In this document: one piece after another, positions 20,050 through 28,305 of the stretch
Position numbering within the stretch: position 1 is the stretch's first letter
Layout: every line of letters starts with the position of its first letter
Origin: a virus
Strand: one strand, 5' to 3'
Length of the DNA stretch: 34,367 nucleotides
IMG/VR virus record: IMGVR_UViG_3300027728_000045
Coordinates: 1 to 34,367 of that record
Position numbers and translations under genes: made by a program
Notes under the pieces: model-generated
What the model was told of the DNA's origin: nothing
What the model saw: the letters and a program-made list of their open reading frames with translations, nothing else
Databases searched by the model: none

Positions 20050-20337
20050 ATGTCGCACCTGAAGCGTCACTTTGTGCTCGCCCTCGCCTGCCTGTTCCTG
20101 CCGCTGGCCTTTGCCGGGGCGGCCCTCGCGGCCGGGCCTGCCGTCTTCGCCTGGTCCACTCCGCTGGTGGGTGTGGATGCCGGTGTGTCGCTCGACATGG
20201 ACCGGGTGGCCCATGCGCTGGTCATTAGGGACCGGGGCCAGGTGCAGGTGATGAGCTTTGTGGGGCGTGGCGTCGGGCACGATCTCTACGTCAATGGCGG
20301 CTACCGGACCGGCGTCCCCGCCGGACAGCCGGGCTAG
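20050..20337 (+). CDS. Small secreted or periplasmic protein (moron-like)
   Basis: This gene encodes 95 residues with a textbook signal peptide: MSHLKRHFVLALACLFLPLA, then FAGAALA with a cleavage site before AGPAVF. The mature part of about 67 residues is mostly beta (VFAWSTPLVGVDAGVSLDMD, ALVIRDRGQVQVMSFVGRG, HDLYVNGGY). No family was recognised. It has its own candidate promoter upstream and a strong hairpin downstream, and lies between the early and packaging modules. That is the structure of a moron gene expressed from the prophage. A role at the host envelope is an inference. Confidence 0.6.
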   Translation: MSHLKRHFVLALACLFLPLAFAGAALAAGPAVFAWSTPLVGVDAGVSLDMDRVAHALVIRDRGQVQVMSFVGRGVGHDLYVNGGYRTGVPAGQPG

Positions 20338-20347
20338 GAGCCGTCAG

Positions 20348-20383
20348 GCCGGACGCTCTGCAGCCGCAACCGGGGCGTCCGGC
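20348..20383 (+). terminator. Hairpin between the moron-like gene and the packaging genes
   Basis: GCCGGACGC (20348-20356) and GCGTCCGGC (20375-20383) are perfect 9-bp arms with an 18-base loop, followed by GGTTCTCTC. There is no full T run, so termination would be weak or factor-assisted. It lies 10 bases before the HNH gene. Confidence 0.45.
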
Positions 20384-20393
20384 GGTTCTCTCG

Positions 20394-20735
20394 ATGGGCA
20401 GGCTCAAGGCGCTGCCATCACGGTTGAGGCTGCTGGACACGCGGGCGGTCAAGCCGGTCGTGACGGTCAAGCAGGCCGATGCCGAGCTGCTCACGGCGGC
20501 GCACCGGGCCTTCCGTCAGGTGGTCTGCGAGCGGGCAGGGTGGCGGTGCGAATGGGTCGAGGACGGGGTGCGGTGCACCAGGTCGCGGGCCCGCGGAGAC
20601 CGGATGGTCGCCGATCACGTGGTGGAGCGGGCCGATGGCGGGTCAGCCACCGATCCCGACAACGGGCAGTGCCTCTGCGTCAGGCATAATACAGCCAAGG
20701 GCACGATGGCGCGGGCCGCACGGCTTGGCGCCTGA
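20394..20735 (+). CDS. HNH endonuclease of the packaging module
   Basis: This gene encodes 113 residues starting MGRLKALPSRLRLLDTRAVK. The HNH core is CERAGWRCEWVEDGVRC, then MVADHVVERADGG, then DNGQCLCVRHNTAKG: paired Cys/His zinc ligands, the catalytic DH and a final H-N. HNH proteins next to terminase genes in HK97-like phages (for example HK97 gp74) assist the terminase in cleaving DNA at the packaging site. Gene position directly before terS and terL fits this role. Confidence 0.88.
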   Translation: MGRLKALPSRLRLLDTRAVKPVVTVKQADAELLTAAHRAFRQVVCERAGWRCEWVEDGVRCTRSRARGDRMVADHVVERADGGSATDPDNGQCLCVRHNTAKGTMARAARLGA

Positions 20736-20818
20736 TGACGGGGAGGGAGGGGGGTCTCAATCCCTACCACCCCCCCGGGGCCCCAACCGCATGGGGCTCA
20801 TTCGGAGGTTTTTTTCTT

Positions 20819-21292
20819 GTGAGTGAAAATTTGGACCTGCTCGGCGATCCGATCCCCGATGGGTTCGGGCGGCGCGGGCGACCCCCGCATATCCCCACTC
20901 AGGAAAACCGCTTGAAGGTCAGGATGTTGCTGGCCTTCGACTGGAACGAGGAGCGGATCGGCCGGGCGCTGAGGATCTCGGCGCCGACGCTGCGCAAGCA
21001 TTATTTTCGCGAACTCAAGCTGGCCGACGAGGCGCGGGATGCGCTGGAGGCAAGCCTGATCGCGACCACCATCCGCGAGGCCCATGCGGGCAGCGCGTCG
21101 ATGATGAAGATGGCGATCAAGCTGATCGACAAGCACGATGCGAGTCTGGCCGGCTCGACCTTCGGCGAGCGCAGGGTGAGAGAACCCAAGCGTGGCAAGA
21201 AGGAGCAGGCGCTGGTCGATGCCAAGACGCCGGACGAGTCGACGCCGCTGGGCCAGCTGATGGCGCAGCGCCAGTCGGGGAAACCGAACTAG
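20819..21292 (+). CDS. terS: Terminase small subunit
   Basis: This gene encodes 157 residues from GTG 20819, chosen because GGAGG lies at 20804-20808. A longer reading from 20735 would begin with a Gly/Pro stretch encoded by homopolymer-rich DNA. PHIPTQENRLKVRMLLAFD, NEERIGRALRISAPTLRKHY form an HTH (residues about 30-65) like those of small terminases, which recognise phage DNA. The central helices (ALEASLIATTIREAHAG, MKMAIKLIDKH) would build the oligomer ring. It lies directly before terL. Confidence 0.8.
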   Translation: MSENLDLLGDPIPDGFGRRGRPPHIPTQENRLKVRMLLAFDWNEERIGRALRISAPTLRKHYFRELKLADEARDALEASLIATTIREAHAGSASMMKMAIKLIDKHDASLAGSTFGERRVREPKRGKKEQALVDAKTPDESTPLGQLMAQRQSGKPN

Positions 21293-21296
21293 CCCG

Positions 21297-23195
21297 ATGT
21301 GGGATCTCAGCTGCCCGGACTGGGAGACGCGGATCCGCGAGGGCCGGTCGCTGGTCCCGGACCTGCCGCTGGTCAACGCGGAAGCCGAGATGGCGCTGCG
21401 GATCTTCGACGAGCTGCAGCTGCCCGACCAGGAAGACCTGCCGTTTCTCCGCGATGCGGCCGGGCAGTGGTTCCGCGATATCGTCCGGGCCGCGTTCGGC
21501 TCCTGGAACCCGGAGCTCCGGCTGCGGTTCATCCGCGACATCCTGGCGATGCTGCCCAAGGGATCGTCGAAGACGACCTATTCGGCCGGCTTCTGCCTGA
21601 CCTGCCTGATGATGAACCTGCGGCCGCGCGCCGAGGCGCTGTTCGTGGCACCGTCGCACGCGATCGCCGAGAACGCCTACGACAAGGCGGTCGGCATGAT
21701 CGACCTGTCGCGGGACCTGAAGAAACGCTTCCGGCCGCGCGACCACATCAAGACGATCGAGGACCTCTCGAACGGCTCCGAGCTCAAGATCAAGACGTTC
21801 GACGTCAACATCCTGACCGGGTCGATCCTGATCCTGGCGCTGCTCGACGAAATCCACCTGCTGGGCGCGTTCCCGCAGGCGGCCAAGGTGCTGCGGCAGA
21901 TTCGCGGCGGTCTCGAAAAGACGCCTGAGGGCGTCCTGCTTATGACGACGACGCAGAGCGACAGTCCCCCCAGCGGCGTCTGGAAGGACGAGCTGATCAC
22001 CGCGCGGAAGATCCGCGACGGCGACATGCGGGGCAAGGTCGGGCGGCCGATGCTGCCGGTGCTCTACGAGTTTCCGGACGATATCGCCCGCAACCCGCAC
22101 AAATGGCAAAACCCGGCCAATTGGCCGATGGTGATGCCGAACCTCGGGCGCTCGGTGCAGCTCGATAGCCTGGTGGCCGACTGGGAGACCGAGAAGGCCA
22201 AGGGCGTCCATGCCATCGTCATCTGGGCCAGCCAGCATCTCAATATCGAGATCGGCGTGGGGCAGAAGACGGACGCGTGGAAGGGCGCCAAATTCTGGGA
22301 GGCGGCGGAAGACCCGACGCTGACCTATGCGACGCTGCTTGAGCGCAGCGATGCGGTGGTGATCGGCGCCGATGGCGGTGGCCTCGACGACCTCTTCGGC
22401 GCCGCCGCGGTGGGCCGCGAGAAACTGACCAAGACCTGGCTTGGCTTCGGCACCGCCTGGGCGCACGAGACAGTGCTCGAGGAGCGCAAGTCGATCGCCA
22501 GCCGGCTGCAGGACTTCGACAAGGACGGCGAACTCTTCATCATCGACGAAGAGTTCGTGGACATCTACGCCGAGGTCGAGGACCTGCTGGTCAGCGAAGC
22601 CGAGATCGACGAGCTGCTGCTGCCCAAGGATGTGGCAGGCATCGTGATCATGGTGGCGAAGGCGAAACGCGCCGGCAAGCTGGCCGCGGTCGCGCTCGAC
22701 ATGGAAGGCCCCTATTCGGAACTGATGGACGCGCTGTCGTTCATCGGCGTCACGGCCGAGGCCGGTCTCGTGGTCGGCGTGGGGCAGGGTATCCGGCTGA
22801 TGCACGCGCTCAAGGGCAGCGAGCGCAAGCTGGCCAACAAGACGATGAAGGTCGCGAAGTCGGGGCTGATGCGCTGGTGCGTGGCGAACGTGAAGATCGA
22901 GGCCACGGCGACGGCGATCCGCGCCACCAAGCAGAACGCCGGCGACGCCAAGATCGACCCGGTGATGGCGCTGCTCGATGCGATTTCTGTGATGCAGACA
23001 AACCCTGTCGTTGGACGGTCGGTCTACGACCAACTCGGCGACGGTGACGAGGACGAGGCTGACGATGATCAGCCGATGGAGGAGGTCGATATGTCGGTAT
23101 TGAGAGACCCCAGCCATCCGGACTGGGCCAAGGCCGTGGCGCTGTTCAATGCGGCGCTCGATGCCCGCGGCGGCCGGGACGAAGACTATGCTTGA
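21297..23195 (+). CDS. terL: Terminase large subunit
   Basis: This gene encodes 632 residues. It is the ATP-driven packaging motor plus nuclease of the HK97-like type. A Walker A-like loop LPKGSSKTT lies at 86-94 and Walker B LILALLDEIH at about 178-187. The coupling motif is LLMTTTQSDSPP. Nuclease-domain acidic residues appear at VVIGADGGGLDDL (about 351) and near IVIMVAKAKR and ALLDAI. The C-terminus is acidic (DGDEDEADDDQPMEEVD). The length is slightly above the usual 500-600. The start has only a weak ribosome site and depends on coupling to terS. The portal ATG lies inside its 3' end. Confidence 0.95.
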   Translation: MWDLSCPDWETRIREGRSLVPDLPLVNAEAEMALRIFDELQLPDQEDLPFLRDAAGQWFRDIVRAAFGSWNPELRLRFIRDILAMLPKGSSKTTYSAGFCLTCLMMNLRPRAEALFVAPSHAIAENAYDKAVGMIDLSRDLKKRFRPRDHIKTIEDLSNGSELKIKTFDVNILTGSILILALLDEIHLLGAFPQAAKVLRQIRGGLEKTPEGVLLMTTTQSDSPPSGVWKDELITARKIRDGDMRGKVGRPMLPVLYEFPDDIARNPHKWQNPANWPMVMPNLGRSVQLDSLVADWETEKAKGVHAIVIWASQHLNIEIGVGQKTDAWKGAKFWEAAEDPTLTYATLLERSDAVVIGADGGGLDDLFGAAAVGREKLTKTWLGFGTAWAHETVLEERKSIASRLQDFDKDGELFIIDEEFVDIYAEVEDLLVSEAEIDELLLPKDVAGIVIMVAKAKRAGKLAAVALDMEGPYSELMDALSFIGVTAEAGLVVGVGQGIRLMHALKGSERKLANKTMKVAKSGLMRWCVANVKIEATATAIRATKQNAGDAKIDPVMALLDAISVMQTNPVVGRSVYDQLGDGDEDEADDDQPMEEVDMSVLRDPSHPDWAKAVALFNAALDARGGRDEDYA

Positions 23196-24519
23196 GGCAG
23201 CGCGCTGGGGCGTGGCCGACACGCTGCGGGCGATGGCCGCGCGGCTGACGACCGAACGCCGTGGCGAGACTGCGCCACGCGTCAGCACCAGCAGCCGGAC
23301 CATGGCCGGCGTCGCGGTGACGCCCGACACGGCGGTGACGATCGCGGCGGTGTGGGCGTGCCTGCGCTATCTGTCGCAGACGGTGGGTGTGCTGCCTTGG
23401 CATGCGATGAAGAGCGGCGCCAAGGGCGCTCAAATCCAAGACCGAAACACAGTCGACTGGCTGCTCAGCAAGCGCCCGAATCCGGAGTGGAGTTCGTTCC
23501 AGTTCCGGGAGACGCTCACCCACTGGGCGCTGCGCTGGGGCAATGGCTATGCCGAGATCGAGCGCGACCAGGCCGGACGGCCGTTCGCGCTGTGGCCGCT
23601 GCACCCGGAGCGCTGCGCGCTGTGCCGGGATCCCGAAACCGGCGAGCTCTATGGCGATATCGACGGCGGCAAGGTCGAGATTCCGTATCGCGACCTGTTC
23701 CATATCCGCGGCTTCGGTGAGGGCGTGGTCGGCGTCAACGTCATCAACTATGCCAGCCAGTCGCTCGGTTGGGCGAAGGCTGCTCAGCTCTTTGGTGCGC
23801 AGTTCTTCGGCAATGGTGCGAACCCCTCCGGGGTCGTCATCAACAAGAAGGGGCTATCGCCGGCCGGGCTCAAGCGCCAGAAGGCGGAGTTCGACGAGCT
23901 CTACAAGGGCATCGGCAAGGCCCACACGACCGTCCATGTCGACAATGACGCGGACTACAAGCGCATCGGCCTCAATGCCGAGGAAACCCAGCTCCTCGAA
24001 CTGCACCAGTACCTGGTGGAGGAAGTCTGCCGCTGGTTTGGCGTGCCGCCGCACAAGGTGATGCACCTCCTCCGCGCGACGTTCTCGAACATCGAGCACC
24101 AGGCGATCGAAGTCGTCATCGACAGCGTGTCGCCCTGGGTGAAGCGGTTCGAGGACGAGGCCGACTACAAGCTGTTCGGCGTCAACAACCGGCAGAAGCT
24201 CTACACCAAGATGAACATGCGGGCCCTGATGCGCGGCGATTCCAAGACCCGGGGCGAATACTACAAGCTGATGCGCGAGGTCGGCGCCTACAGCGCCAAT
24301 CGCATCCTCGAGCTCGAGGACGAGAACACGATCGGCAACGCCGGCGACAAGCACACCATGCAGCAGTCGTACACGACGCTGGAAAAGATCGGCACCGAGG
24401 CGCCGAAGCCGGCAGTACCGCCGGCCCCGCCGGCCGCTGACCCGGCCGACGACCTGCCCGACGATGCCGATGCACACGCCATGGTCGACCAGCTGGTCGC
24501 CATGCTGGAGGCGGCGTGA
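23188..24519 (+). CDS. HK97-type portal protein
   Basis: This gene encodes 443 residues starting MLEAARWGVADTLRAMAARL. The family features are TPDTAVTIAAVWACLRYLSQ, LPWHAMKSG, FQFRETLTHWALRWGNGYAEI, LFHIRGFGEGVVGVNVINYA, FFGNGANPSGVV, ETQLLELHQYLVEEVCRWFG, PPHKVMHLLRATFSNIEHQA and MNMRALMRGDSKTRGEYY. The portal is the dodecameric channel through which DNA enters the head. The C-terminus ends in a Pro/Ala-rich linker and a short helix. The ATG overlaps the terL end by eight bases. Confidence 0.95.
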   Translation: MLEAARWGVADTLRAMAARLTTERRGETAPRVSTSSRTMAGVAVTPDTAVTIAAVWACLRYLSQTVGVLPWHAMKSGAKGAQIQDRNTVDWLLSKRPNPEWSSFQFRETLTHWALRWGNGYAEIERDQAGRPFALWPLHPERCALCRDPETGELYGDIDGGKVEIPYRDLFHIRGFGEGVVGVNVINYASQSLGWAKAAQLFGAQFFGNGANPSGVVINKKGLSPAGLKRQKAEFDELYKGIGKAHTTVHVDNDADYKRIGLNAEETQLLELHQYLVEEVCRWFGVPPHKVMHLLRATFSNIEHQAIEVVIDSVSPWVKRFEDEADYKLFGVNNRQKLYTKMNMRALMRGDSKTRGEYYKLMREVGAYSANRILELEDENTIGNAGDKHTMQQSYTTLEKIGTEAPKPAVPPAPPAADPADDLPDDADAHAMVDQLVAMLEAA

Positions 24520-25442
24520 TGGCGCGGAGCAACCCGGTGGTGCTCGCCAAGGCGACGGGCGGCAGCCCGAAGCAGCCGACGGCCTTCGCGCGCCTCGTCG
24601 CCGTGGTCTCCGGCGCGATCGGGCGCATCAAGGATCTGGAGGCGGCGGTTCGCAATGCGCCGGTGCCCAGAGATGGCATGGGCGTCGCAAGAGGTCTCGT
24701 CGATGGCGCCGGCAACCTGGTGCTCGTGCGCACTGATGGCGAGCTGATCAACTGCGGTCCCATCGATCTCTCGGCGATGCAGGCGATGATCGATGCCGCC
24801 GTCGCGAAGCGGCCTCCAGCAGAGCCGGGGACGAGTGTGACGCTCGACGAGGTGAGGCCGCTGATCGCCCAGGGCATTGCCGCCGCGGTTGCCGACCTGC
24901 CGCCGCCGGAGCCGGGCAAGCCAGGCACCAGCGTGACGGTGGAGGATGTGACCCCCCTGTTGTCGCAGATGGTCGATGCTGCGGTGGGCAAGATTCCCCC
25001 GGCCAGGGATGGTGTCGGCATTGCCGACGTGGTGATCACCGCTGAAGGACGCTGGGCAGTGAGCCTTGCAGATGGCCGGCGGCTTGATGCCGGGCCGGTA
25101 CCGGTACCGCAGCCAGGTGCGCCCGGGCGCTCGCTCGATGGCGGGTTGGTCGATGCGGACGGCAACCTGGTGCTGGCGTTCAGCGACGGCTCCACCGTTT
25201 CGGTTGGCCGCGTGACGGCCGAGCCGGGCGTCAGCATTGCTGGCGGGATGCTCGACGAAAACGGCGTGCTGACGCTGACGCTGACCGACACCAGCACGGT
25301 GACCGTGCGCGGCTCCCTGGCGGTGCCCAAGGCCGTGGTCGGGTCGCCGACCGCCGAGGGGGTACCGGAAGCCCTGGCAGGCTTTGCGCTCCGAACCATC
25401 GACCTCAATGGCGAGACCGTCACGGTCCTCTGCCGAAGCTAG
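24519..25442 (+). CDS. Repeat-containing structural protein between portal and protease
   Basis: This gene encodes 307 residues. Residues 1-60 are helical. After that, a unit of about 30 residues recurs: GLVDGAGNLVLVRTDGELI, VVITAEGRWAVSLADGRRLD, GLVDADGNLVLAFSDGSTV, GMLDENGVLTLTLTDTSTV. Each is a beta hairpin following a Gly/Pro spacer, separated by two helical blocks (TSVTLDEVRPLIAQGI and TSVTVEDVTPLLSQMV). Similar hairpins occur in phage fibre and decoration proteins. Its place between portal and protease suggests an extra head or neck component. The ATG overlaps the portal stop; GTG 24516 is an alternative. Confidence 0.65.
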   Translation: MARSNPVVLAKATGGSPKQPTAFARLVAVVSGAIGRIKDLEAAVRNAPVPRDGMGVARGLVDGAGNLVLVRTDGELINCGPIDLSAMQAMIDAAVAKRPPAEPGTSVTLDEVRPLIAQGIAAAVADLPPPEPGKPGTSVTVEDVTPLLSQMVDAAVGKIPPARDGVGIADVVITAEGRWAVSLADGRRLDAGPVPVPQPGAPGRSLDGGLVDADGNLVLAFSDGSTVSVGRVTAEPGVSIAGGMLDENGVLTLTLTDTSTVTVRGSLAVPKAVVGSPTAEGVPEALAGFALRTIDLNGETVTVLCRS

Positions 25443-25452
25443 GAAGTCCGAC

Positions 25453-26139
25453 ATGGCCCCGATCAACAACCGCGCTGGTGCGAAAACGCCGGCGGGCTAC
25501 CGCATGCTCAACCGCGGCAACGACCACGCCGAGATCTACCTCTACGGCATCATCGGCCAGGACTGGTATGGCGATGGCGTCACCGCCAAGCAGTTCGCCG
25601 ACGATCTCAAGGGCCTGGGCAAGGTCAAGGCCATCGACTGCCGCATCAATTCGGAAGGCGGCGACGTGTTCGCGGGCAAGGCGATGTACACGCTGCTCGC
25701 CGAGCACGAGGCGACGGTGAAGGTGCATATCGACGGCCTCGCGGCCTCGGCCGCCAGCTTCATCGCCATGGCCGGCGACGAAATCCGCATCGCCGAGGGC
25801 GCGTTCGTGATGATCCACAACGCCTGGACGTTCGCGGCCGGTGGCGCCGACGACATGCGCCGCACGGCGACGCTGCTTGACACCGTCAACGAGACCATCC
25901 GCGAAGTCTATGTGGCGCGGACCAAGAACACCGCCAAGGCGGTCAAGGACTGGATGGACGATGAGACCTGGTTCGCCGGCAAGGAAGCCGTGAGCGCAGG
26001 CTTTGCCGACAAGCTGGTCGAGAACCTCAAGGTCGCCGCCTGTCTCTCGCATGGCGACCGTTTCAAGAACCTGCCGTCGGCGTTGAAGCCACGGCGACTG
26101 GCCGCGCTGACGCGGCTCGAGGCGCTGCGGCGCCGCTGA
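25453..26139 (+). CDS. ClpP-like head maturation protease
   Basis: This gene encodes 228 residues. It has the ClpP fold features used by HK97-like prohead proteases: EIYLYGIIGQDWYG, IDCRINSEGGDVFAGKAMY, GLAASAASFIAMAGDEI with the likely nucleophile Ser99, and VMIHNAW with His122. TWFAGKEAVSAGFADKLVE closes the fold. It cleaves the capsid delta domain during head maturation. The C-terminal basic stretch (LKPRRLAALTRLEALRRR) is probably disordered. GGAAG precedes the ATG. Confidence 0.92.
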   Translation: MAPINNRAGAKTPAGYRMLNRGNDHAEIYLYGIIGQDWYGDGVTAKQFADDLKGLGKVKAIDCRINSEGGDVFAGKAMYTLLAEHEATVKVHIDGLAASAASFIAMAGDEIRIAEGAFVMIHNAWTFAAGGADDMRRTATLLDTVNETIREVYVARTKNTAKAVKDWMDDETWFAGKEAVSAGFADKLVENLKVAACLSHGDRFKNLPSALKPRRLAALTRLEALRRR

Positions 26140-26210
26140 AGCTTTCCGGCGCAAGCCGGGTAGAGCCCCGAACCCCGCGCCCTGGGCCCGCGCAACCTGG
26201 AGCAATCCCA

Positions 26211-27659
26211 ATGAAACTGCAGTCCACTGCGCGGGCCCTCAGTGGCCTGTCGATCCTTGCAGCCGCATCGCTGGCTTCGACCGCGGCGCTCGAGCACGAG
26301 TTCCCGATCCTGATGGGACCCTCGGTTGCCGACCGGCTGGAAGCCGCCGAGGCCGAATTCTCAGATCTCGAGGCGGAATCGACCGCCATCATCGACTCGG
26401 TCGAAGAGGGCGATGACCTGTCCGACGAACAGGTCGCCGAGATCACTGAGATCGGCAACAAGATGGAAAAGGTCAAGGCGCGCATCGCCGCGCTCAAGCC
26501 GCTGGTGGCGCAGGGGCAGGGTCGGCGCGCTCCGCCCGAGCCGAAGAACGAAAACCGGCAGGACCCGAACAATCGCCGCGTCCCGGCCGAGCCGCGCAAC
26601 CAGCCCGGCACGGGCGGCTTCAAGAACTTCGGCGAGTTCGCGCAGTGCGTCAAAGCCTCGGCCCTCAAGGACGACGGGGCCACACAGCGGCTGCTGAACG
26701 CCACCAGCACCTATAGCAGCGAGGCCATCGGCGCTGATGGTGGGTTTGCCATCCCGCCGGACTTCAAGGCGCGTATTGTAGACAAGGTTCTGGGCGAGGA
26801 AGAGCTGATCAGCCGCTGCGACAAGATGGAGACGGGTTCGAATTCCGTTTCCATTCCCAAGGACGAAACCACTCCGTGGCAGACGACCGGCGGGGTGCAG
26901 GCCTACTGGGAAAGCGAAGGGTCTGCGATGACAGCGTCGAAGGTGGCGCTCGAACCCATGAATGCGCGCCTTCACAAGCTGACGGCTTTGGTGCCGGTTA
27001 CCGAAGAGCTGCTCGATGATGCCCCTCTTCTGGCGGGGCACTTGATGAAGAAGGCGCCGGAGAAGATCAACTACAAGGTCTCGAACGCGATCTTTGACGG
27101 CACAGGTGTCGGCCAGCCGCTCGGCATTCTCCGTTCACCGGCGTTAGTGGTCGTCGGCAAGGAGGGCTCGCAAGCTGCTGACACTCTCTTGTCGATGAAT
27201 GTTTTCAAGATGTGGTCGCGGATGTACGCACCGTGCCGCAAGAACGCCATCTGGATGATCAACCAGGATCTCGAACCGCAGCTCTTGGGAATGACGATTC
27301 CGGTCAAGAACGTCGCCGGCACTGAAAATGTTGGTGGAGGACCGGCCTACATTCCCCCCGGTGGCATCAACGCTTCGCCGTTTGGGTTGCTGCTCGGCAA
27401 GCCGGTCATTCCTCACGAGGTGTGCAAGACTGCCGGCGACGTCGGCGACATCGTCTTTGCCGACTTCTCCAAGTACATGGCGGCCACCAAGGCCGGCGGC
27501 ATCCGCACCGACGTATCGATCCACCTCTATTTCGACCAGGACGTGACGGCCTTCAAGTTCGTGTTCCGCGTCGCTGGCGAGCCGTGGTGGAGCAGCCCGA
27601 TCGCCCGGGCCAACGGCTCGAACACTCTCTCCGCCTTCGTGGCGCTCGAAGCCCGCTAA
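26211..27659 (+). CDS. HK97-type major capsid protein with delta domain
   Basis: This gene encodes 482 residues. Residues 1-28 are unusually hydrophobic (MKLQSTARALSGLSILAAAS). Residues about 40-105 form the coiled-coil delta scaffold (VADRLEAAEAEFSDLEAE, EIGNKMEKVKARIAAL). A Pro/Asn linker follows, and the mature capsid domain starts near residue 135. Capsid motifs include GADGGFAIPPDFKARIVDKV, ALEPMNARLHKLTALVPVTE, INYKVSNAIFDGTGVGQPLGI, WMINQDLEPQLL and GDIVFADFSKYMAA. The shell protein is assembled with the delta part and cut by the upstream protease. The part from about 26820 to 27420 uses more A/T-ending codons (for example TTA near 27143) than the rest. GGAG precedes the start. Confidence 0.95.
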   Translation: MKLQSTARALSGLSILAAASLASTAALEHEFPILMGPSVADRLEAAEAEFSDLEAESTAIIDSVEEGDDLSDEQVAEITEIGNKMEKVKARIAALKPLVAQGQGRRAPPEPKNENRQDPNNRRVPAEPRNQPGTGGFKNFGEFAQCVKASALKDDGATQRLLNATSTYSSEAIGADGGFAIPPDFKARIVDKVLGEEELISRCDKMETGSNSVSIPKDETTPWQTTGGVQAYWESEGSAMTASKVALEPMNARLHKLTALVPVTEELLDDAPLLAGHLMKKAPEKINYKVSNAIFDGTGVGQPLGILRSPALVVVGKEGSQAADTLLSMNVFKMWSRMYAPCRKNAIWMINQDLEPQLLGMTIPVKNVAGTENVGGGPAYIPPGGINASPFGLLLGKPVIPHEVCKTAGDVGDIVFADFSKYMAATKAGGIRTDVSIHLYFDQDVTAFKFVFRVAGEPWWSSPIARANGSNTLSAFVALEAR

Positions 27660-27680
27660 ACCTCCCTCCAGCAGATCAGC

Positions 27681-27702
27681 GACGCGCCCTTGTGGGCGCG
27701 TC
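27681..27702 (+). terminator. Hairpin after the capsid gene
   Basis: GACGCGCCC (27681-27689) and GGGCGCGTC (27694-27702) are perfect 9-bp arms around TTGT, 21 bases after the capsid stop. No T run follows. It could protect the capsid mRNA 3' end or reduce read-through into downstream genes. Confidence 0.5.
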
Positions 27703-27753
27703 GTGTCGTGCCTAACCGCCATTCCCCCGCGAATCCCAGCCAGGAGCTGAAAC

Positions 27754-28266
27754 ATGTTCACCCCCAACGCCTGCTTCGTGGAGCAGGCCCAAGTCGTCAT
27801 GGCCATCGTGCCGGTCGACTCGCAGTCCGGCGCCAATACCGGCGACTATGTGTCGATGAAGAATTACGAGCGGTGCACCGTTCTGGTGATGAAGGCCGCC
27901 GGCGTCGCCGGTGACGATCCGGTCATCACCATGACACAGGCGCAGGATGTCGGCGCCACCGGCGTCAAGGAACTCAACTTCACCCGGATCGACGCCAAGG
28001 TCGGCGCGCAGACCGGTATCGGCCAGTTCACCACGGTGCTGCAGGCGGCCGCCAACACCTATACCGACGCCGCATCGGCCGAGGCGCAGGCGATCTTTGC
28101 CATCGACATCCAGGGAGAGGATCTCGACGTCGACAACGGCTTTGACTGCCTCAAGGTGGCCATCCCCGACACCGGTTCGGCCGGGGCGCAGCTGCTCACC
28201 GCGATCTACATCCTCTGGGCGCCGCGCTACCAGTCGCAGCCGCTGCCTTCGGCGATCGTCGACTAG
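27754..28266 (+). CDS. Virion structural protein, probable head decoration
   Basis: This gene encodes 170 residues starting MFTPNACFVEQAQVVMAIVP, with AGGAG before the ATG. It is an all-beta protein: DYVSMKNYERCTVLVMKAAG, DPVITMTQAQDVGATGVKEL, then AEAQAIFAIDIQGEDLDVD and LLTAIYILWAPRYQSQPLP. It lies directly after the capsid gene behind its own ribosome site and a hairpin, which is usual for a decoration or head-stabilising protein. No family was recognised by name. Confidence 0.6.
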   Translation: MFTPNACFVEQAQVVMAIVPVDSQSGANTGDYVSMKNYERCTVLVMKAAGVAGDDPVITMTQAQDVGATGVKELNFTRIDAKVGAQTGIGQFTTVLQAAANTYTDAASAEAQAIFAIDIQGEDLDVDNGFDCLKVAIPDTGSAGAQLLTAIYILWAPRYQSQPLPSAIVD

Positions 28267-28305
28267 CGGCTCGCGGTCCCCCTCACACACACGCAGGAGA
28301 TCGAG

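Noticed and set aside
20765-20818. GC-rich inverted repeat followed by a T7 run looked like a terminator before terS
   Set aside because: The T run directly follows the GGAGG that leads into GTG 20819, and the stem is separated from the T run by about ten bases. It is better explained as the terS ribosome-binding region.
26837-26850. GGTTCGAATTCC resembles a tRNA T-loop
   Set aside because: It lies in the conserved capsid reading frame (ETGSNSVSIP), and no acceptor stem or anticodon arm could be found around it.
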